From Nocardia wallacei (GTDB taxonomy: Bacteria; Actinomycetota; Actinomycetes; Mycobacteriales; Mycobacteriaceae): DNA of 64,000 bases. The notes below the pieces were generated by a model. The model did no database searches. It was not told where the DNA came from and worked only from the letters and a program-made list of their open reading frames with translations. How positions within the stretch are numbered: position 1 is the stretch's first letter; the number at the start of each line of letters is the position of its first letter. The stretch is taken from the NCBI RefSeq assembly GCF_029869545.1, contig NZ_JARWQD010000290.1, positions 1-64,000 on the forward strand, read 5' to 3'. Positions 26,515 through 34,745 of the stretch are shown in pieces. Position numbers and translations under genes: made by a program.

Positions 26515-27234
26515 ATGAGATTCCAGAAATCCGCAGTGGCCATCGGCATGGTCGCAGCCGCGGTCGCCCTGGCCGCATGCAGTAACAGCTCGGGCGAACC
26601 GGCGGCGGATACCGTTCCCGCACCGGCATCCGTCACCGTCGCCGACCCGGCGCTGGGGCGGGAACTGGTGACGGCTGCGGCAGCCGATGACGTGGGCAGG
26701 GTGCGAGATCTGATCGATCGCGGCGCCGACCTCGAAACGCGCGGCGAGCGACAACGCACACCCCTGGTGGCCGCCACGAAGAACCGCGCCACCGAGGCCG
26801 CGCGGATCCTCATCCAGGCGGGCGCCGACGTCAACGCGAAGGACGATCTGCAGGATTCCGCATTTCTCTACGCCGGGGCCGAGGGTCTCGATGACATCCT
26901 CGATCTGACACTGCAATTCGGTGCCGACCTCCGCAGCGTCAACCGCTACGGCGGCACCGCGCTGATCCCGGCCAGCGAACACGGCTCCCTGAGCACGGTG
27001 CAGCGTCTGATCGCGGCGGGCGTCGACGTCAACCACGTCAACGACCTCGGCCTGACCGCCCTGCAGGAGGCGGTTATCTACGGCGACGGCTCCCAGCGGT
27101 ACCAGCAGGTGGTCTCGGCGCTGCTGCGGGCGGGCGCCGACACCGCGCAGCGCGACCACTCCGGCGCCACTGCGCTGGACAACGCCGTCCAGCGCGGGCA
27201 ATCCGAGATCGCGGCCCTGCTGCGCGATCGGTAG
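26515..27234 (+). CDS. Ankyrin-repeat lipoprotein
   Basis: 239 residues. Lipobox LAAC at about residue 22 after a hydrophobic signal; the mature protein would be anchored outside the cytoplasmic membrane. From residue 50 it has four to five ankyrin repeats (DDVGRVRDLIDRGADLETRG, RATEAARILIQAGADVNA, LSTVQRLIAAGVDVNHVNDLG, YQQVVSALLRAGADTAQRD). ATG at 26515 has AGGAGG at 8 nt. It follows the hbpS-like gene by 80 bases on the same strand and is probably co-transcribed, which suggests a role in extracytoplasmic haem or oxidative-stress handling. Convergent with the deazaflavin enzyme. Confidence 0.88.
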   Translation: MRFQKSAVAIGMVAAAVALAACSNSSGEPAADTVPAPASVTVADPALGRELVTAAAADDVGRVRDLIDRGADLETRGERQRTPLVAATKNRATEAARILIQAGADVNAKDDLQDSAFLYAGAEGLDDILDLTLQFGADLRSVNRYGGTALIPASEHGSLSTVQRLIAAGVDVNHVNDLGLTALQEAVIYGDGSQRYQQVVSALLRAGADTAQRDHSGATALDNAVQRGQSEIAALLRDR

Positions 27235-27243
27235 GCCGGGGGA

Positions 27244-27618
27244 TCACCCCTCCACCCGGTCCATGCGGAGGAACTCGGTGATGCGGAGGAGGCCCGGCGG
27301 GCGGGGCGCGTCGCTGGAAAGGGCTTGGAACGCTTCGGTTTTGCCGACCAGGCGGGGTGCGGCGAGGTTCACCTCCCGGCCCTCGATCCGCAGGCGCGCG
27401 GTTCCGGCGGCCAGGATGTTGCGCACCCAGTCGGCGCCCGTTCCGTAGACCGGGACGAACAGGTAGCCACCGTCCACGGGGAAGGCGTCGAGCGGGGTCC
27501 GGTATGTCTCGCCCGATCTTCGGCCGACGTGAATCAGCACCGGCCACTTCCCGCTGGCGACGGCGCGGGGGTTGAACACCCGTTTGTTGATCCGGCCCCA
27601 CCATCTCGGCATCGGCAT
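27244..27618 (-). CDS. Deazaflavin (F420)-dependent nitroreductase-family protein, DDN-like
   Basis: 124 residues with the split-barrel pattern of the DDN/nitroreductase group: MPRWWGRINKRVFNPRAV, WPVLIHVGRRSGETYRTPLDA (the GRRSG-x-RTP motif that contacts the F420 phosphate region), GYLFVPVYGTGADWVRNIL. This is near the usual 130-150 residues. Such proteins reduce quinones or other small molecules with F420H2; the substrate cannot be told. It is divergent from a TetR gene with two operator-like palindromes between them, so it is probably under that repressor. Confidence 0.87.
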   Translation of the reverse strand: MPMPRWWGRINKRVFNPRAVASGKWPVLIHVGRRSGETYRTPLDAFPVDGGYLFVPVYGTGADWVRNILAAGTARLRIEGREVNLAAPRLVGKTEAFQALSSDAPRPPGLLRITEFLRMDRVEG

Positions 27619-27653
27619 CGCGGTCTCCTTGTCGGACGAACATGGAATCCAGC

Positions 27654-27686
27654 CTTACGACTGTAAGCCTGGCTTACACCTGTAAG
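27654..27686. promoter_or_regulatory. Two tandem TetR-type operators
   Basis: CTTAC-N4-GTAAG occurs twice, at 27654-27667 and 27673-27686, 19 bp centre to centre. The two also create a perfect TGTAAGCC-T-GGCTTACA dyad between them. They lie 36 bases before the DDN-like start and 50 before the TetR start. Confidence 0.75.
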
Positions 27687-27736
27687 GTAGGCTCGTTCGC
27701 GTCAGCCGTCAATACCCCCCGCGCCCAGGAGCCGCA

Positions 27737-28417
27737 GTGCCACGATCCCCGCAACCACTCAGCAGAGAGCGCGTGCTGGAGGCCGCCGTCCGTGTCGCGG
27801 ATCGCGGTGGCGTGGAGGCGATCTCGATGCGGCGGGTGGCGCAGGAACTGGGCGTGGAGGCGATGTCGCTCTATCACCACGTGCCGAACAAGGACGCGAT
27901 CCTCGACGGGGTGGTCGACCTCGTCTTCGCGGCCATCGAGCTACCCGACGGCGACGACTGGCGCGATGCGATGCGCACCCGCGCCCGCTCGGCACGAGCG
28001 GTGCTGTCCCGGCATCGATGGGCGCTCGGTCTCATGGACTCGCGCCGCACCCCGGGTCCGGCCACGCTGCGCCACCACGACGCTGTCCTCGGGACGCTCC
28101 GGAACGCGGGGTTCACGCTGCCGACGGCGGCCCACGCCGTCTCGCTCATCGACAGCTACATCGGCGGATACGTACTTCAGGAGGCGAACCTCCCGATGAC
28201 CACGCCCGCCGACGTGGAGGACGTGGCGGGCGCCCTCCTCGACCGGCTGCCACCCGGCGAGCTGCCACACCTCAGGGAGATGATCGTCGACCACGCCCTG
28301 CGACCCGGTTACGACCACACGAGCGAATTCGGCTACGGCCTGGAACTGATCCTGGATGCGCTCGAGGCACGGCGGTCCGACGACAGGCTAGGGTCGGGAT
28401 CGAAAGCCGCACGGTGA
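27737..28417 (+). CDS. TetR-family transcriptional regulator
   Basis: 226 residues. N-terminal helix-turn-helix: LSRERVLEAAVRVADRGG, SMRRVAQELGVEAMSLYHHV, then NKDAILDGVVDLVF. The remainder is an all-helical ligand and dimer domain of the TetR_C type (HAVSLIDSYIGGYVLQE). The start is a GTG at 27737. Divergent from the DDN-like enzyme, with tandem palindromes between; likely represses both itself and that gene. Confidence 0.92.
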   Translation: MPRSPQPLSRERVLEAAVRVADRGGVEAISMRRVAQELGVEAMSLYHHVPNKDAILDGVVDLVFAAIELPDGDDWRDAMRTRARSARAVLSRHRWALGLMDSRRTPGPATLRHHDAVLGTLRNAGFTLPTAAHAVSLIDSYIGGYVLQEANLPMTTPADVEDVAGALLDRLPPGELPHLREMIVDHALRPGYDHTSEFGYGLELILDALEARRSDDRLGSGSKAAR

Positions 28418-28428
28418 CGGAGGGTGGT

Positions 28429-29094
28429 ATGGCCGACACGGTGACCGAGGTGATGGCCGAGCTGGCCGCGCTCGAGGATCCGAAGGTGCGCGCCGTGAAC
28501 GAGAAGCACGGCGACGACCACGGCGTCAATCTCGGCAAGTTGCGCGCGGTCGCGAAGCGGCTGAGGACGCAGCAGGAACTCGCGCGCGAGCTGTGGGCGA
28601 CCGGCGACACCGCGGCGCGGCTGCTGGCGCTGCTCGTCTGCCGCCCGAAGGCGTTCGAGCGCGACGAGCTGGATGCCATGGTGCGCGAGGCGCGCACGCC
28701 CAAGGTGCACGACTGGCTCGTGAGCTATGCGGTGAAGAGGAGCCCGCACGCCGAGGAGCTGCGCCGGGCCTGGCTCGCCGATCCCGATACCGTGGTCGCG
28801 AGCGCGGGCTGGGCCCTGACCGCCGACCGCGTGGCGAAGCAACCCGAGGGCCTCGACCTCGCCGCACTGCTCGACACCATCGAGGCGGATATGAAGGACG
28901 CCCCGGACCGCCTGCAGTGGGCGATGAACACCTGCCTGGCCCACATCGGTATCGAACACGCCGAATACCGCTCCCGCGCAATCGATATCGGCGAGCGCCT
29001 GAGGGTCCTCGAGGACTATCCGACCTCCCCCGGCTGCACCTCTCCCTACGCGCCCACCTGGATCGCCGAAATGGTGCGGCGGCAGGGCAAGTAA
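28429..29094 (+). CDS. AlkD-like HEAT-repeat DNA alkylation repair protein
   Basis: 221 residues, helical repeats: MAELAALEDPKVRAVNEKHG, GVNLGKLRAVAKRL, ELARELWATGDTAARLLALL, HDWLVSYAVKRSPHAEELRR. The LGKLR and DTAARLLALL patterns are those of the AlkD DNA glycosylase-like superfamily, which excises alkylated bases without flipping. The ATG at 28429 has GGAGGG directly upstream, 12 bases after the TetR stop, so it may be co-transcribed with it. Convergent with the membrane-protein gene. Confidence 0.82.
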   Translation: MADTVTEVMAELAALEDPKVRAVNEKHGDDHGVNLGKLRAVAKRLRTQQELARELWATGDTAARLLALLVCRPKAFERDELDAMVREARTPKVHDWLVSYAVKRSPHAEELRRAWLADPDTVVASAGWALTADRVAKQPEGLDLAALLDTIEADMKDAPDRLQWAMNTCLAHIGIEHAEYRSRAIDIGERLRVLEDYPTSPGCTSPYAPTWIAEMVRRQGK

Positions 29095-29109
29095 CCCGCG
29101 CCCTGCCGT

Positions 29110-29577
29110 CTAACCGCTGGACTCGCTCGGTTCCGGGCGGCGCTGCCGCTCGCTCAGCACCAGCGCGCCCGCGGCGAGCAGATAGAACGGCGAGATGAAC
29201 AGCAGCAAGCCCGAGCCGACGGTGCCACTCCCCTGCAGAGCCGACATCCCGAGATACCCGTCGACCGCGCCGAGAACGGCGAGAACCGCTGCGGCCCAGC
29301 GTGTCCCAGTCCGGGCGTAGCGGTGCGGCAGCACGAGGACAACAGCGGTCAGCAGCACCACGAGGCCGGACTCGGCGACATACTCGAGCCATTGCTCGGG
29401 CAGCGGCGGTGGCGGCAGGTATGCCACTCCGAACGTCACCGCCTCACCGCGGGGCATCTCGGCGTCGCGGTCCGGCAGTTCCGGAAGACGCGAATCGAAC
29501 AGCTGCGGTAGCGCGACCAGAACCAGGGCCGCCACCCGCCAGAACGTGACCGAACGCCGCCACCGCCCGAACCACAT
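29110..29577 (-). CDS. Four-helix membrane protein of unknown function
   Basis: 155 residues with four hydrophobic helices (TFWRVAALVLVALPQLF, SGLVVLLTAVVLVLPHRY, WAAAVLAVLGAVDGYLG, SGLLLFISPFYLLAAGALV) and a proline-rich extracytoplasmic loop (YLPPPPLPEQW). ATG at 29577 is chosen because GGAGG lies 7 nt upstream; ATG at 29583 is too close to it. The start overlaps the TGA of the TetR-like stub (TGATG), suggesting it was once coupled to that gene. No family recognised. Confidence 0.68.
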   Translation of the reverse strand: MWFGRWRRSVTFWRVAALVLVALPQLFDSRLPELPDRDAEMPRGEAVTFGVAYLPPPPLPEQWLEYVAESGLVVLLTAVVLVLPHRYARTGTRWAAAVLAVLGAVDGYLGMSALQGSGTVGSGLLLFISPFYLLAAGALVLSERQRRPEPSESSG

Positions 29578-29758
29578 CACCATGCCTCCGTCCGCTCCGA
29601 TCGGCCCAGCCCCGCCACGACCATCCGGAACAGCCGGTCGGCCTGCGCGGCGGGATCGGGGCCGTGTTCGGTGGCGAGGGCGATGCCCGGTTGCCGAACG
29701 GCGGGGCCCGCCAGATCGTAGCGGAAGTAAAACGGCGGACCCCGCCATTTGATGGCCG
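29577..29758 (-). pseudogene. C-terminal stub of a possible TetR-like gene
   Basis: The frame ending at 29577 reads RQPGIALATEHG, DPAAQADRLFRMVVAGLG, then the stop. This resembles the last helix of a TetR ligand domain. Upstream of about 29758 the frame becomes unrelated. Assignment from a short sequence, so tentative. Confidence 0.35.
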
Positions 29759-29760
29759 AG

Positions 29761-29865
29761 CACTCGAGGAGCACCACCGGCCGTCCCCGGTTCGCCGCCG
29801 ACCTGGGCATCTCCCTCACCACCTTCGAGGAGTGGGCACGAAAGAACTTCGGGCGCGACGCCTGA
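29761..29865 (+). pseudogene. C-terminal stub of an NmrA-like NAD(P)-binding protein
   Basis: The plus-strand frame GRPRFAADLGISLTTFEEWA followed by RKNFGRDA and TGA at 29863-29865 looks like the end of NmrA/azoreductase-type short-chain proteins. No start or N-terminal part is present; it begins back-to-back with the TetR-like stub. Tentative. Confidence 0.4.
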
Positions 29866-29938
29866 ACCCCCGGGACCCGACACGCGCCCGTCCGCCGCCG
29901 CGGTGGCATATGGCGGGCACGCGGGTTACCGTCGCGCC

Positions 29939-30370
29939 ATGCGGCAGAACAAGCTCGTCCGTGCGTCGCGGAGTGCGGCGGCGCTGGTTGCGGCCGCCGT
30001 GGCGGGACCGGTCCTGGCGGCCGCTCCCGCGCACTCCGGCACGCCCGCCCCGACGACGCTGGTCCTCACCGTCCGCGAAATCGCCCCGGACATAACACAT
30101 CTCGGCGTCCGGGTGGCCACATTGACCTGCTCGCCCGAGGTCGGCGGCAATCACCCCCGGGCCCCACTGGCCTGCGCGGAGCTGGAGGCGGCGGACGGGA
30201 ACCTCCGGGCGCTGACAGACGTCCCCGACCCCGCGGTCTGTCCACAGAACTTCGATCCGCTCGTCGCCACCATCAGCGGCACCTGGCACGGCGCACCCCT
30301 GGTGGACCACGGCACCTTCTCCAACCGCTGCGTCATGCAGGCGACCACCAAGTCCGTATTCGACCTGTGA
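29939..30370 (+). CDS. Exported subtilisin-inhibitor-like (SSI family) protein
   Basis: 143 residues; signal peptide 1-32 (LVRASRSAAALVAAAVAGPVLAAAPAHS). The mature part has the SSI core: VATLTCSPEVGGNHP, LACAEL, VCPQNFDP, ISGTWHG, HGTFSNRCVM, and ends SVFDL. Four Cys would form the two family disulfides. The reactive-site loop is CP-Q-N-FDP; in classical SSI it is CPMVYDP with Met at P1, so the P1 residue here is Gln (codon 30245-30247). It would inhibit a secreted serine protease or transglutaminase-activating protease, but of unusual specificity. ATG at 29939. Confidence 0.87.
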   Translation: MRQNKLVRASRSAAALVAAAVAGPVLAAAPAHSGTPAPTTLVLTVREIAPDITHLGVRVATLTCSPEVGGNHPRAPLACAELEAADGNLRALTDVPDPAVCPQNFDPLVATISGTWHGAPLVDHGTFSNRCVMQATTKSVFDL

Positions 30371-30388
30371 GACATGCGCGGGGCAGGA

Positions 30389-31858
30389 TCACGAAGGAGC
30401 GTGCAGCGAGCCTTCGCGGTCGACGGGCCTTCCCATGCTCAGCGCGTACATCAGTCCCGCGCCGAGCAGGGCTCCCGCGGGCCAGGACAACGCCGTCACC
30501 GATTGTGAATCCGGGACCAGCGCGACCACCACACCCACGATGCCCGAGATCACCAGGGCGATGAGCGCGCGCGGGTTGAAGCCGCGGGTGTAGTAGTAAC
30601 TGCCCTGCGGCACATCGGAATACAGGTCGGCCACCGCGGTGCGACGGCGCCGCACCAGGTAGTAGTCGACGACGAGGATGCCGAATACCGGGCCCATCAG
30701 CGCGCCCACGCCGCCGAGGAAGTAGACGATGAAATCCTGGTTCGCCCACAGCTTCCACGGCATCACCAGGATCGACAGCACGGCCGTGATGATGCCGCCG
30801 GTGCGGAAGGAGATGTATTTCGGTGCGGTATTGGAGATGTCGTAGGACGGTGAGACGAAGTTCAGCACCACGTTGATGCCGACGGTGGCGATCGCGAACA
30901 ACGCCGCGGCGATGATGACGACGGTATCGCTGTCGACGTGCGCGACCAGCTCGACCGGATCCGACAGCACCTTGCCGTACACCTTCAGCGTGGCCAGCGA
31001 GACGATGATCGAAATCACCACGAACGCAGTCTCATTGAAGGGAATTCCCCACGCGTTGCCGCGCAGGATCGCCTGCCTGCTCGGCGAGAACCGGGCGAAG
31101 TCGGCGTAGTTCACCAGCGGTCCGGCCATGAACGCCACCATCAGGAACGCCACCCCGATGAACGCCGACACGGTCTGCCCGCCGCTCAGCGCCGCACCGC
31201 TGCGCGCACCGAAATCGATGCTCCAGTCGGCCTTTCCGAGGATCCAGACGGCCAGCGCGATCATGCCGATCCACACCACCGGGCCCGCGAAGTCCGAGAC
31301 CTTGCGCACGACATCCATGCCGTAGGTGATGATCAGCAGCTGCGCCGTCCACAGCACCAGGAACGAAATCCAGCCCAGCGCGGACAATCCCAGGAAGCTC
31401 GACGTCGTCCACGACTCCAGCCCGGGCGCGACCCGCAGCAGCAGCACGATGAGCGCGGTGGACGCCAGATACGTCTGGATGCCGTACCAGAACACCGCCA
31501 CCAGCGCCCGCAGCAGGGCCGGGATATTGGCGCCGAACACCCCGAAGGCGCCGCGGGCGAAGACCGGGAAGGGCACACCCACCCGCTGTCCCGCGACGCC
31601 GATGAGGTTGCTGCCCAGCCAGAGCAGCAGCACCCCGGCGAACAGCGCCAGCATGGTCTGCCAGCCGGTCATGCCCAGGGCGAGCATGCCGACGGCGAAT
31701 CCGTAACTGCCGATGCTGTGCGCCGAGGTCATCCAGAGACAGAAGAGGTCCCAGGTGCGCCAGACTGCCGTTTCCTTGGTGGTGGGCAACAGATCGTTGT
31801 TGACCAGCACCGAATTCTCCGGTGTGCCCTCGGGCTCCCGGACCTGGGTATCTGTCAT
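30389..31858 (-). CDS. NCS1-family nucleobase/cation symporter (probably uracil/allantoin-type)
   Basis: 489-residue membrane permease with twelve hydrophobic helices. NCS1 features: NNDLLPTTKETAVWRTWDLF at the N-terminus, WLGSNLIGVAGQRVGVPFPV, FARGAFGVFGANIPAL, FGILVVDYYLVRRR. It is the last gene of the pyrimidine operon; AAGGA lies before its ATG at 31858, 17 bases after the stop of mmsA. In context it most likely imports uracil, thymine or a hydropyrimidine. Confidence 0.9.
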   Translation of the reverse strand: MTDTQVREPEGTPENSVLVNNDLLPTTKETAVWRTWDLFCLWMTSAHSIGSYGFAVGMLALGMTGWQTMLALFAGVLLLWLGSNLIGVAGQRVGVPFPVFARGAFGVFGANIPALLRALVAVFWYGIQTYLASTALIVLLLRVAPGLESWTTSSFLGLSALGWISFLVLWTAQLLIITYGMDVVRKVSDFAGPVVWIGMIALAVWILGKADWSIDFGARSGAALSGGQTVSAFIGVAFLMVAFMAGPLVNYADFARFSPSRQAILRGNAWGIPFNETAFVVISIIVSLATLKVYGKVLSDPVELVAHVDSDTVVIIAAALFAIATVGINVVLNFVSPSYDISNTAPKYISFRTGGIITAVLSILVMPWKLWANQDFIVYFLGGVGALMGPVFGILVVDYYLVRRRRTAVADLYSDVPQGSYYYTRGFNPRALIALVISGIVGVVVALVPDSQSVTALSWPAGALLGAGLMYALSMGRPVDREGSLHAPS

Positions 31859-31874
31859 CGAATTTCCTTGTTCT

Positions 31875-33380
31875 CTAACTGTTTTGCGGGAATCCGAGGT
31901 TGATGCCGCCGTGGCTGGGGTCCAGCCAGCGCGACGTCACGGCCTTCTCGCGGGTGAAGAAGGCGAAGCCCGCGGGCCCGTAGGCCTTGGCGTCGCCGAA
32001 GATCGACGCCTTCCAACCGCCGAAACTGTGATAGGCCACCGGAACCGGGATGGGCACGTTGACTCCGATCATCCCGACGGTCACCTGCCGCTGGAACCGT
32101 CGTGCAGCGCCACCGTCATTGGTGAAGATGGCGACGCCGTTTCCGTACGGTGACGCATTGATCAATTCCACGCCCTGCTCGAAGCCGCCGACCCGCACCA
32201 CCGACAGCACCGGGCCGAAGATCTCGTCGCGATACACCTGCGAGCCGGTCGGGACGTTGTCGATCAGGGTGGGGCCCAGCCAGAATCCGTCCGCCGCGCC
32301 GTCCGGCTGGACGGCGCGCCCGTCGACCACGATGTCGGCGCCGTCGCGGGCGGCCACGTCGAGGTACCCGGCCACCGCGTCGCGGTGCGCGCGGGTGATC
32401 AGCGGGCCCATATCGCAGCCGCGGCGGCCGTCGCCGGTGCGCAGGCCGCCCATGCGCTCGGCGATCTTCGCGACCAGTTCGTCGGCGACGGAATCCACGG
32501 CCAGCACCACACTGACCGCCATGCACCGCTCCCCCGCCGAGCCGAATCCGGCGTTCACCGCGGCATCGGCCGCCAGATCCAGGTCGGCGTCGGGCAGCAC
32601 CAGCATGTGGTTCTTCGCGCCGCCCAGGGCCTGCACGCGCTTGTCGTGCGCGGCGGCGGTCCGATAGACATAGCGCGCGATCGGCGTCGAGCCGACGAAC
32701 GAGATCGCGGCCACGTCCGGATGCACCAGTAGTGCGTCGACCGCCTCCTTGTCGCCGTGTACCACATTCAGCACGCCCGCCGGTAGCCCCGCCTCGATCG
32801 CAAGGGCCGCAAGCCAATTCGAGGCCGAGGGATCCTTCTCACTCGGCTTGAGCACCACGGTGTTTCCGGCCGCGATCGCGATCGGGAAGAACCACAGCGG
32901 CACCATGGCCGGGAAGTTGAACGGGGTGATGATCCCGACCACGCCCACCGGCTCCCGCACCGAGTACACATCCACGCCGGTGGAGGCGTTCTGGCTGAAC
33001 TCGCCCTTGGTGAGATGCGGCATGGACAGGGCGAACTCGACGACCTCGAGGCCGCGCGCGATCTCGCCCGCGGCGTCGCTGAGCACCTTGCCGTGCTCGG
33101 CGGTGAGGATCTGCGCGAGTTCGTCCTTGCGGGCGTTGAGCAACTCGCGGAAGGTCAGCAGGAAGCGGCTGCGGGTGGCGACCGAGGCATCGCGCCAGGC
33201 GGGCAGGGCCGCGGCGGCAGAGGCGACCGCCGCGCCGACGTCGCCCGCGGTGGCCATCCGCACCGTGCGCTGTTGCGTCCCGAGCGCCGGATCGAAAACC
33301 GGTGCCACACGGTCGGATTCGCCCGCCCAGGGCTTGCCGTCGACCCAGTGGTCCAGAATGTCGGTGGTTGTCGACGTCAT
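31875..33380 (-). CDS. mmsA: CoA-acylating methylmalonate-/malonate-semialdehyde dehydrogenase
   Basis: 501 residues. Aldehyde-dehydrogenase fold: GIITPFNFPAMVPLWFFPIA, NAD contact GNTVVLKPSEKDP, SFVGSTPIARYVY, and the catalytic Cys in SAGERCMAVSVVLAV, the MmsA-type signature. The C-terminal YHSFGGWKASIFGD is complete. It converts malonate semialdehyde (from beta-alanine) or methylmalonate semialdehyde (from 3-aminoisobutyrate) to acetyl- or propionyl-CoA with NAD and CoA. It follows an aminotransferase that would supply these semialdehydes. Start ATG at 33380 (MTSTTTDILDHW). The much longer open frame upstream in this phase is antisense-like arginine-rich noise inside the aminotransferase. 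Confidence 0.93.
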   Translation of the reverse strand: MTSTTTDILDHWVDGKPWAGESDRVAPVFDPALGTQQRTVRMATAGDVGAAVASAAAALPAWRDASVATRSRFLLTFRELLNARKDELAQILTAEHGKVLSDAAGEIARGLEVVEFALSMPHLTKGEFSQNASTGVDVYSVREPVGVVGIITPFNFPAMVPLWFFPIAIAAGNTVVLKPSEKDPSASNWLAALAIEAGLPAGVLNVVHGDKEAVDALLVHPDVAAISFVGSTPIARYVYRTAAAHDKRVQALGGAKNHMLVLPDADLDLAADAAVNAGFGSAGERCMAVSVVLAVDSVADELVAKIAERMGGLRTGDGRRGCDMGPLITRAHRDAVAGYLDVAARDGADIVVDGRAVQPDGAADGFWLGPTLIDNVPTGSQVYRDEIFGPVLSVVRVGGFEQGVELINASPYGNGVAIFTNDGGAARRFQRQVTVGMIGVNVPIPVPVAYHSFGGWKASIFGDAKAYGPAGFAFFTREKAVTSRWLDPSHGGINLGFPQNS

Positions 33381-33412
33381 CGTCGTCTCACTCTCCTTCA
33401 CAGCATCTTCGA

Positions 33413-34723
33413 TCACAGAGCGGTCAGTACTTCGCGCAACGCCCGCATCGCGGTGTCCACCTCGTCGGCGGTCACCACGCACGGCGGCACCACGTGAATG
33501 CGGTTGTCGGCCCCGAACGGCAGCACGCCGCGGGCCACCAGTTCGGACTTGATGCGCGCCATCGTGGTGGCGGGCAAGGGTTCCCGGGTCTCGCGGTCGG
33601 CGACCAGTTCGACGGCCCAGAACACCCCTTCGCCGCGCACCTCGCCGATCACCGGGCAATCCTGTGCCAGCGCCGTCAGGGCGGGGGCGATCGCCTCTCG
33701 CCCGATGCGCTCGGCGTTCTCCACGATCCGCTCCTCGGCCATGGCGTCGAGCGCGGCCACGATCGAGGCACAGGCCAGGGGATGTCCGCTGTAGGTGAGG
33801 CCGCCGGGGAACACGGTGTCGTCGAAAGTCCTTGCCACGGCCTCGGAGACGATGACGCCGCCGACCGGGACATAGCCGGAGTTCACGCCCTTGGCGAAGG
33901 TGATGAGGTCGGGCACCACGTCGTGGCCCTCGAACGCGAACCAGCGGCCGCAGCGCCCGAATCCGGACATGACCTCGTCGAGGATCAGCACGATGCCGTA
34001 CCGGTCGGCGATCTCGCGGACACCGGCCAGATAGCCCGGCGGGGGCACCAGGATGCCCGCGGTGCCCGGCACGCTCTCCAGCAGGATCGCCGCAATGCGT
34101 TGTGGCCCTTCGCATTGCACGACGCGCTCGAGATGGTGCAGGGCACGCTCGCACTCCTGCTCGGGTGACTGCGACCAGAACTCGCTGCGGTAGAGGTACG
34201 GGCCGAAGAAATGGACGTGCCCGCGCGCGTACTCGTTCGGCATGCGCCGCCAGTCGCCGGTCGCCACCACCGCGGCGCCCGTATTGCCGTGGTAGGAACG
34301 GTATGTCGAGAGCACCTTGTCGCGCCCGGTGTGCAGGCGCGCCATCCGGATGGCGTTCTCGTTGGCGTCGGCACCGCCGTTGGTGAAGAACACCTTGTCG
34401 AATCCGTCCGGCGCGAGCGCGGTGATCCGCTGCGCGGCTTCGCCTCTGGCCAGGTTGGCCGTCGCCGGGGCGATGGTGGTCAGCTGCGCCGCCTGCGCGG
34501 CGATGGCCGCCGTTACCGCCGGATGCTGGTGCCCGACATTGACATTCACCATCTGACTGGCGAAATCGAGATACTCCCGTCCGGCATGGTCCCACACCCG
34601 GGTCCCCTTGCCCCCCGCGATCACCAACGGATCCAACGCCCCTTGCGCCGACCAGGAATGAAAGACGTGCGCGCGATCCAGCTCATAGGCACGCGCGTCC
34701 AGGTCAATCTGTGTGCTCGTCAT
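33413..34723 (-). CDS. Class III aminotransferase (beta-alanine/3-aminoisobutyrate type)
   Basis: 436 residues, PLP fold type I: NVNVGHQHPAVTAAIAAQ, FFTNGGADANENAIRMAR, SYHGNTGAAVVATGDWRR, Asp of LILDEVMSGFGRCGRWF, Schiff-base Lys in LITFAKGVNSGYVPVGGVIV. It sits between the ring-opening genes and mmsA, so the expected reaction is transfer of the amino group of beta-alanine or 3-aminoisobutyrate to pyruvate or 2-oxoglutarate. ATG at 34723 has AGGAG at about 8 nt; the ATG five codons upstream overlaps that ribosome site. Confidence 0.9.
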   Translation of the reverse strand: MTSTQIDLDARAYELDRAHVFHSWSAQGALDPLVIAGGKGTRVWDHAGREYLDFASQMVNVNVGHQHPAVTAAIAAQAAQLTTIAPATANLARGEAAQRITALAPDGFDKVFFTNGGADANENAIRMARLHTGRDKVLSTYRSYHGNTGAAVVATGDWRRMPNEYARGHVHFFGPYLYRSEFWSQSPEQECERALHHLERVVQCEGPQRIAAILLESVPGTAGILVPPPGYLAGVREIADRYGIVLILDEVMSGFGRCGRWFAFEGHDVVPDLITFAKGVNSGYVPVGGVIVSEAVARTFDDTVFPGGLTYSGHPLACASIVAALDAMAEERIVENAERIGREAIAPALTALAQDCPVIGEVRGEGVFWAVELVADRETREPLPATTMARIKSELVARGVLPFGADNRIHVVPPCVVTADEVDTAMRALREVLTAL

Positions 34724-34745
34724 GCTGTCTCCTGTCATCCTCGGC

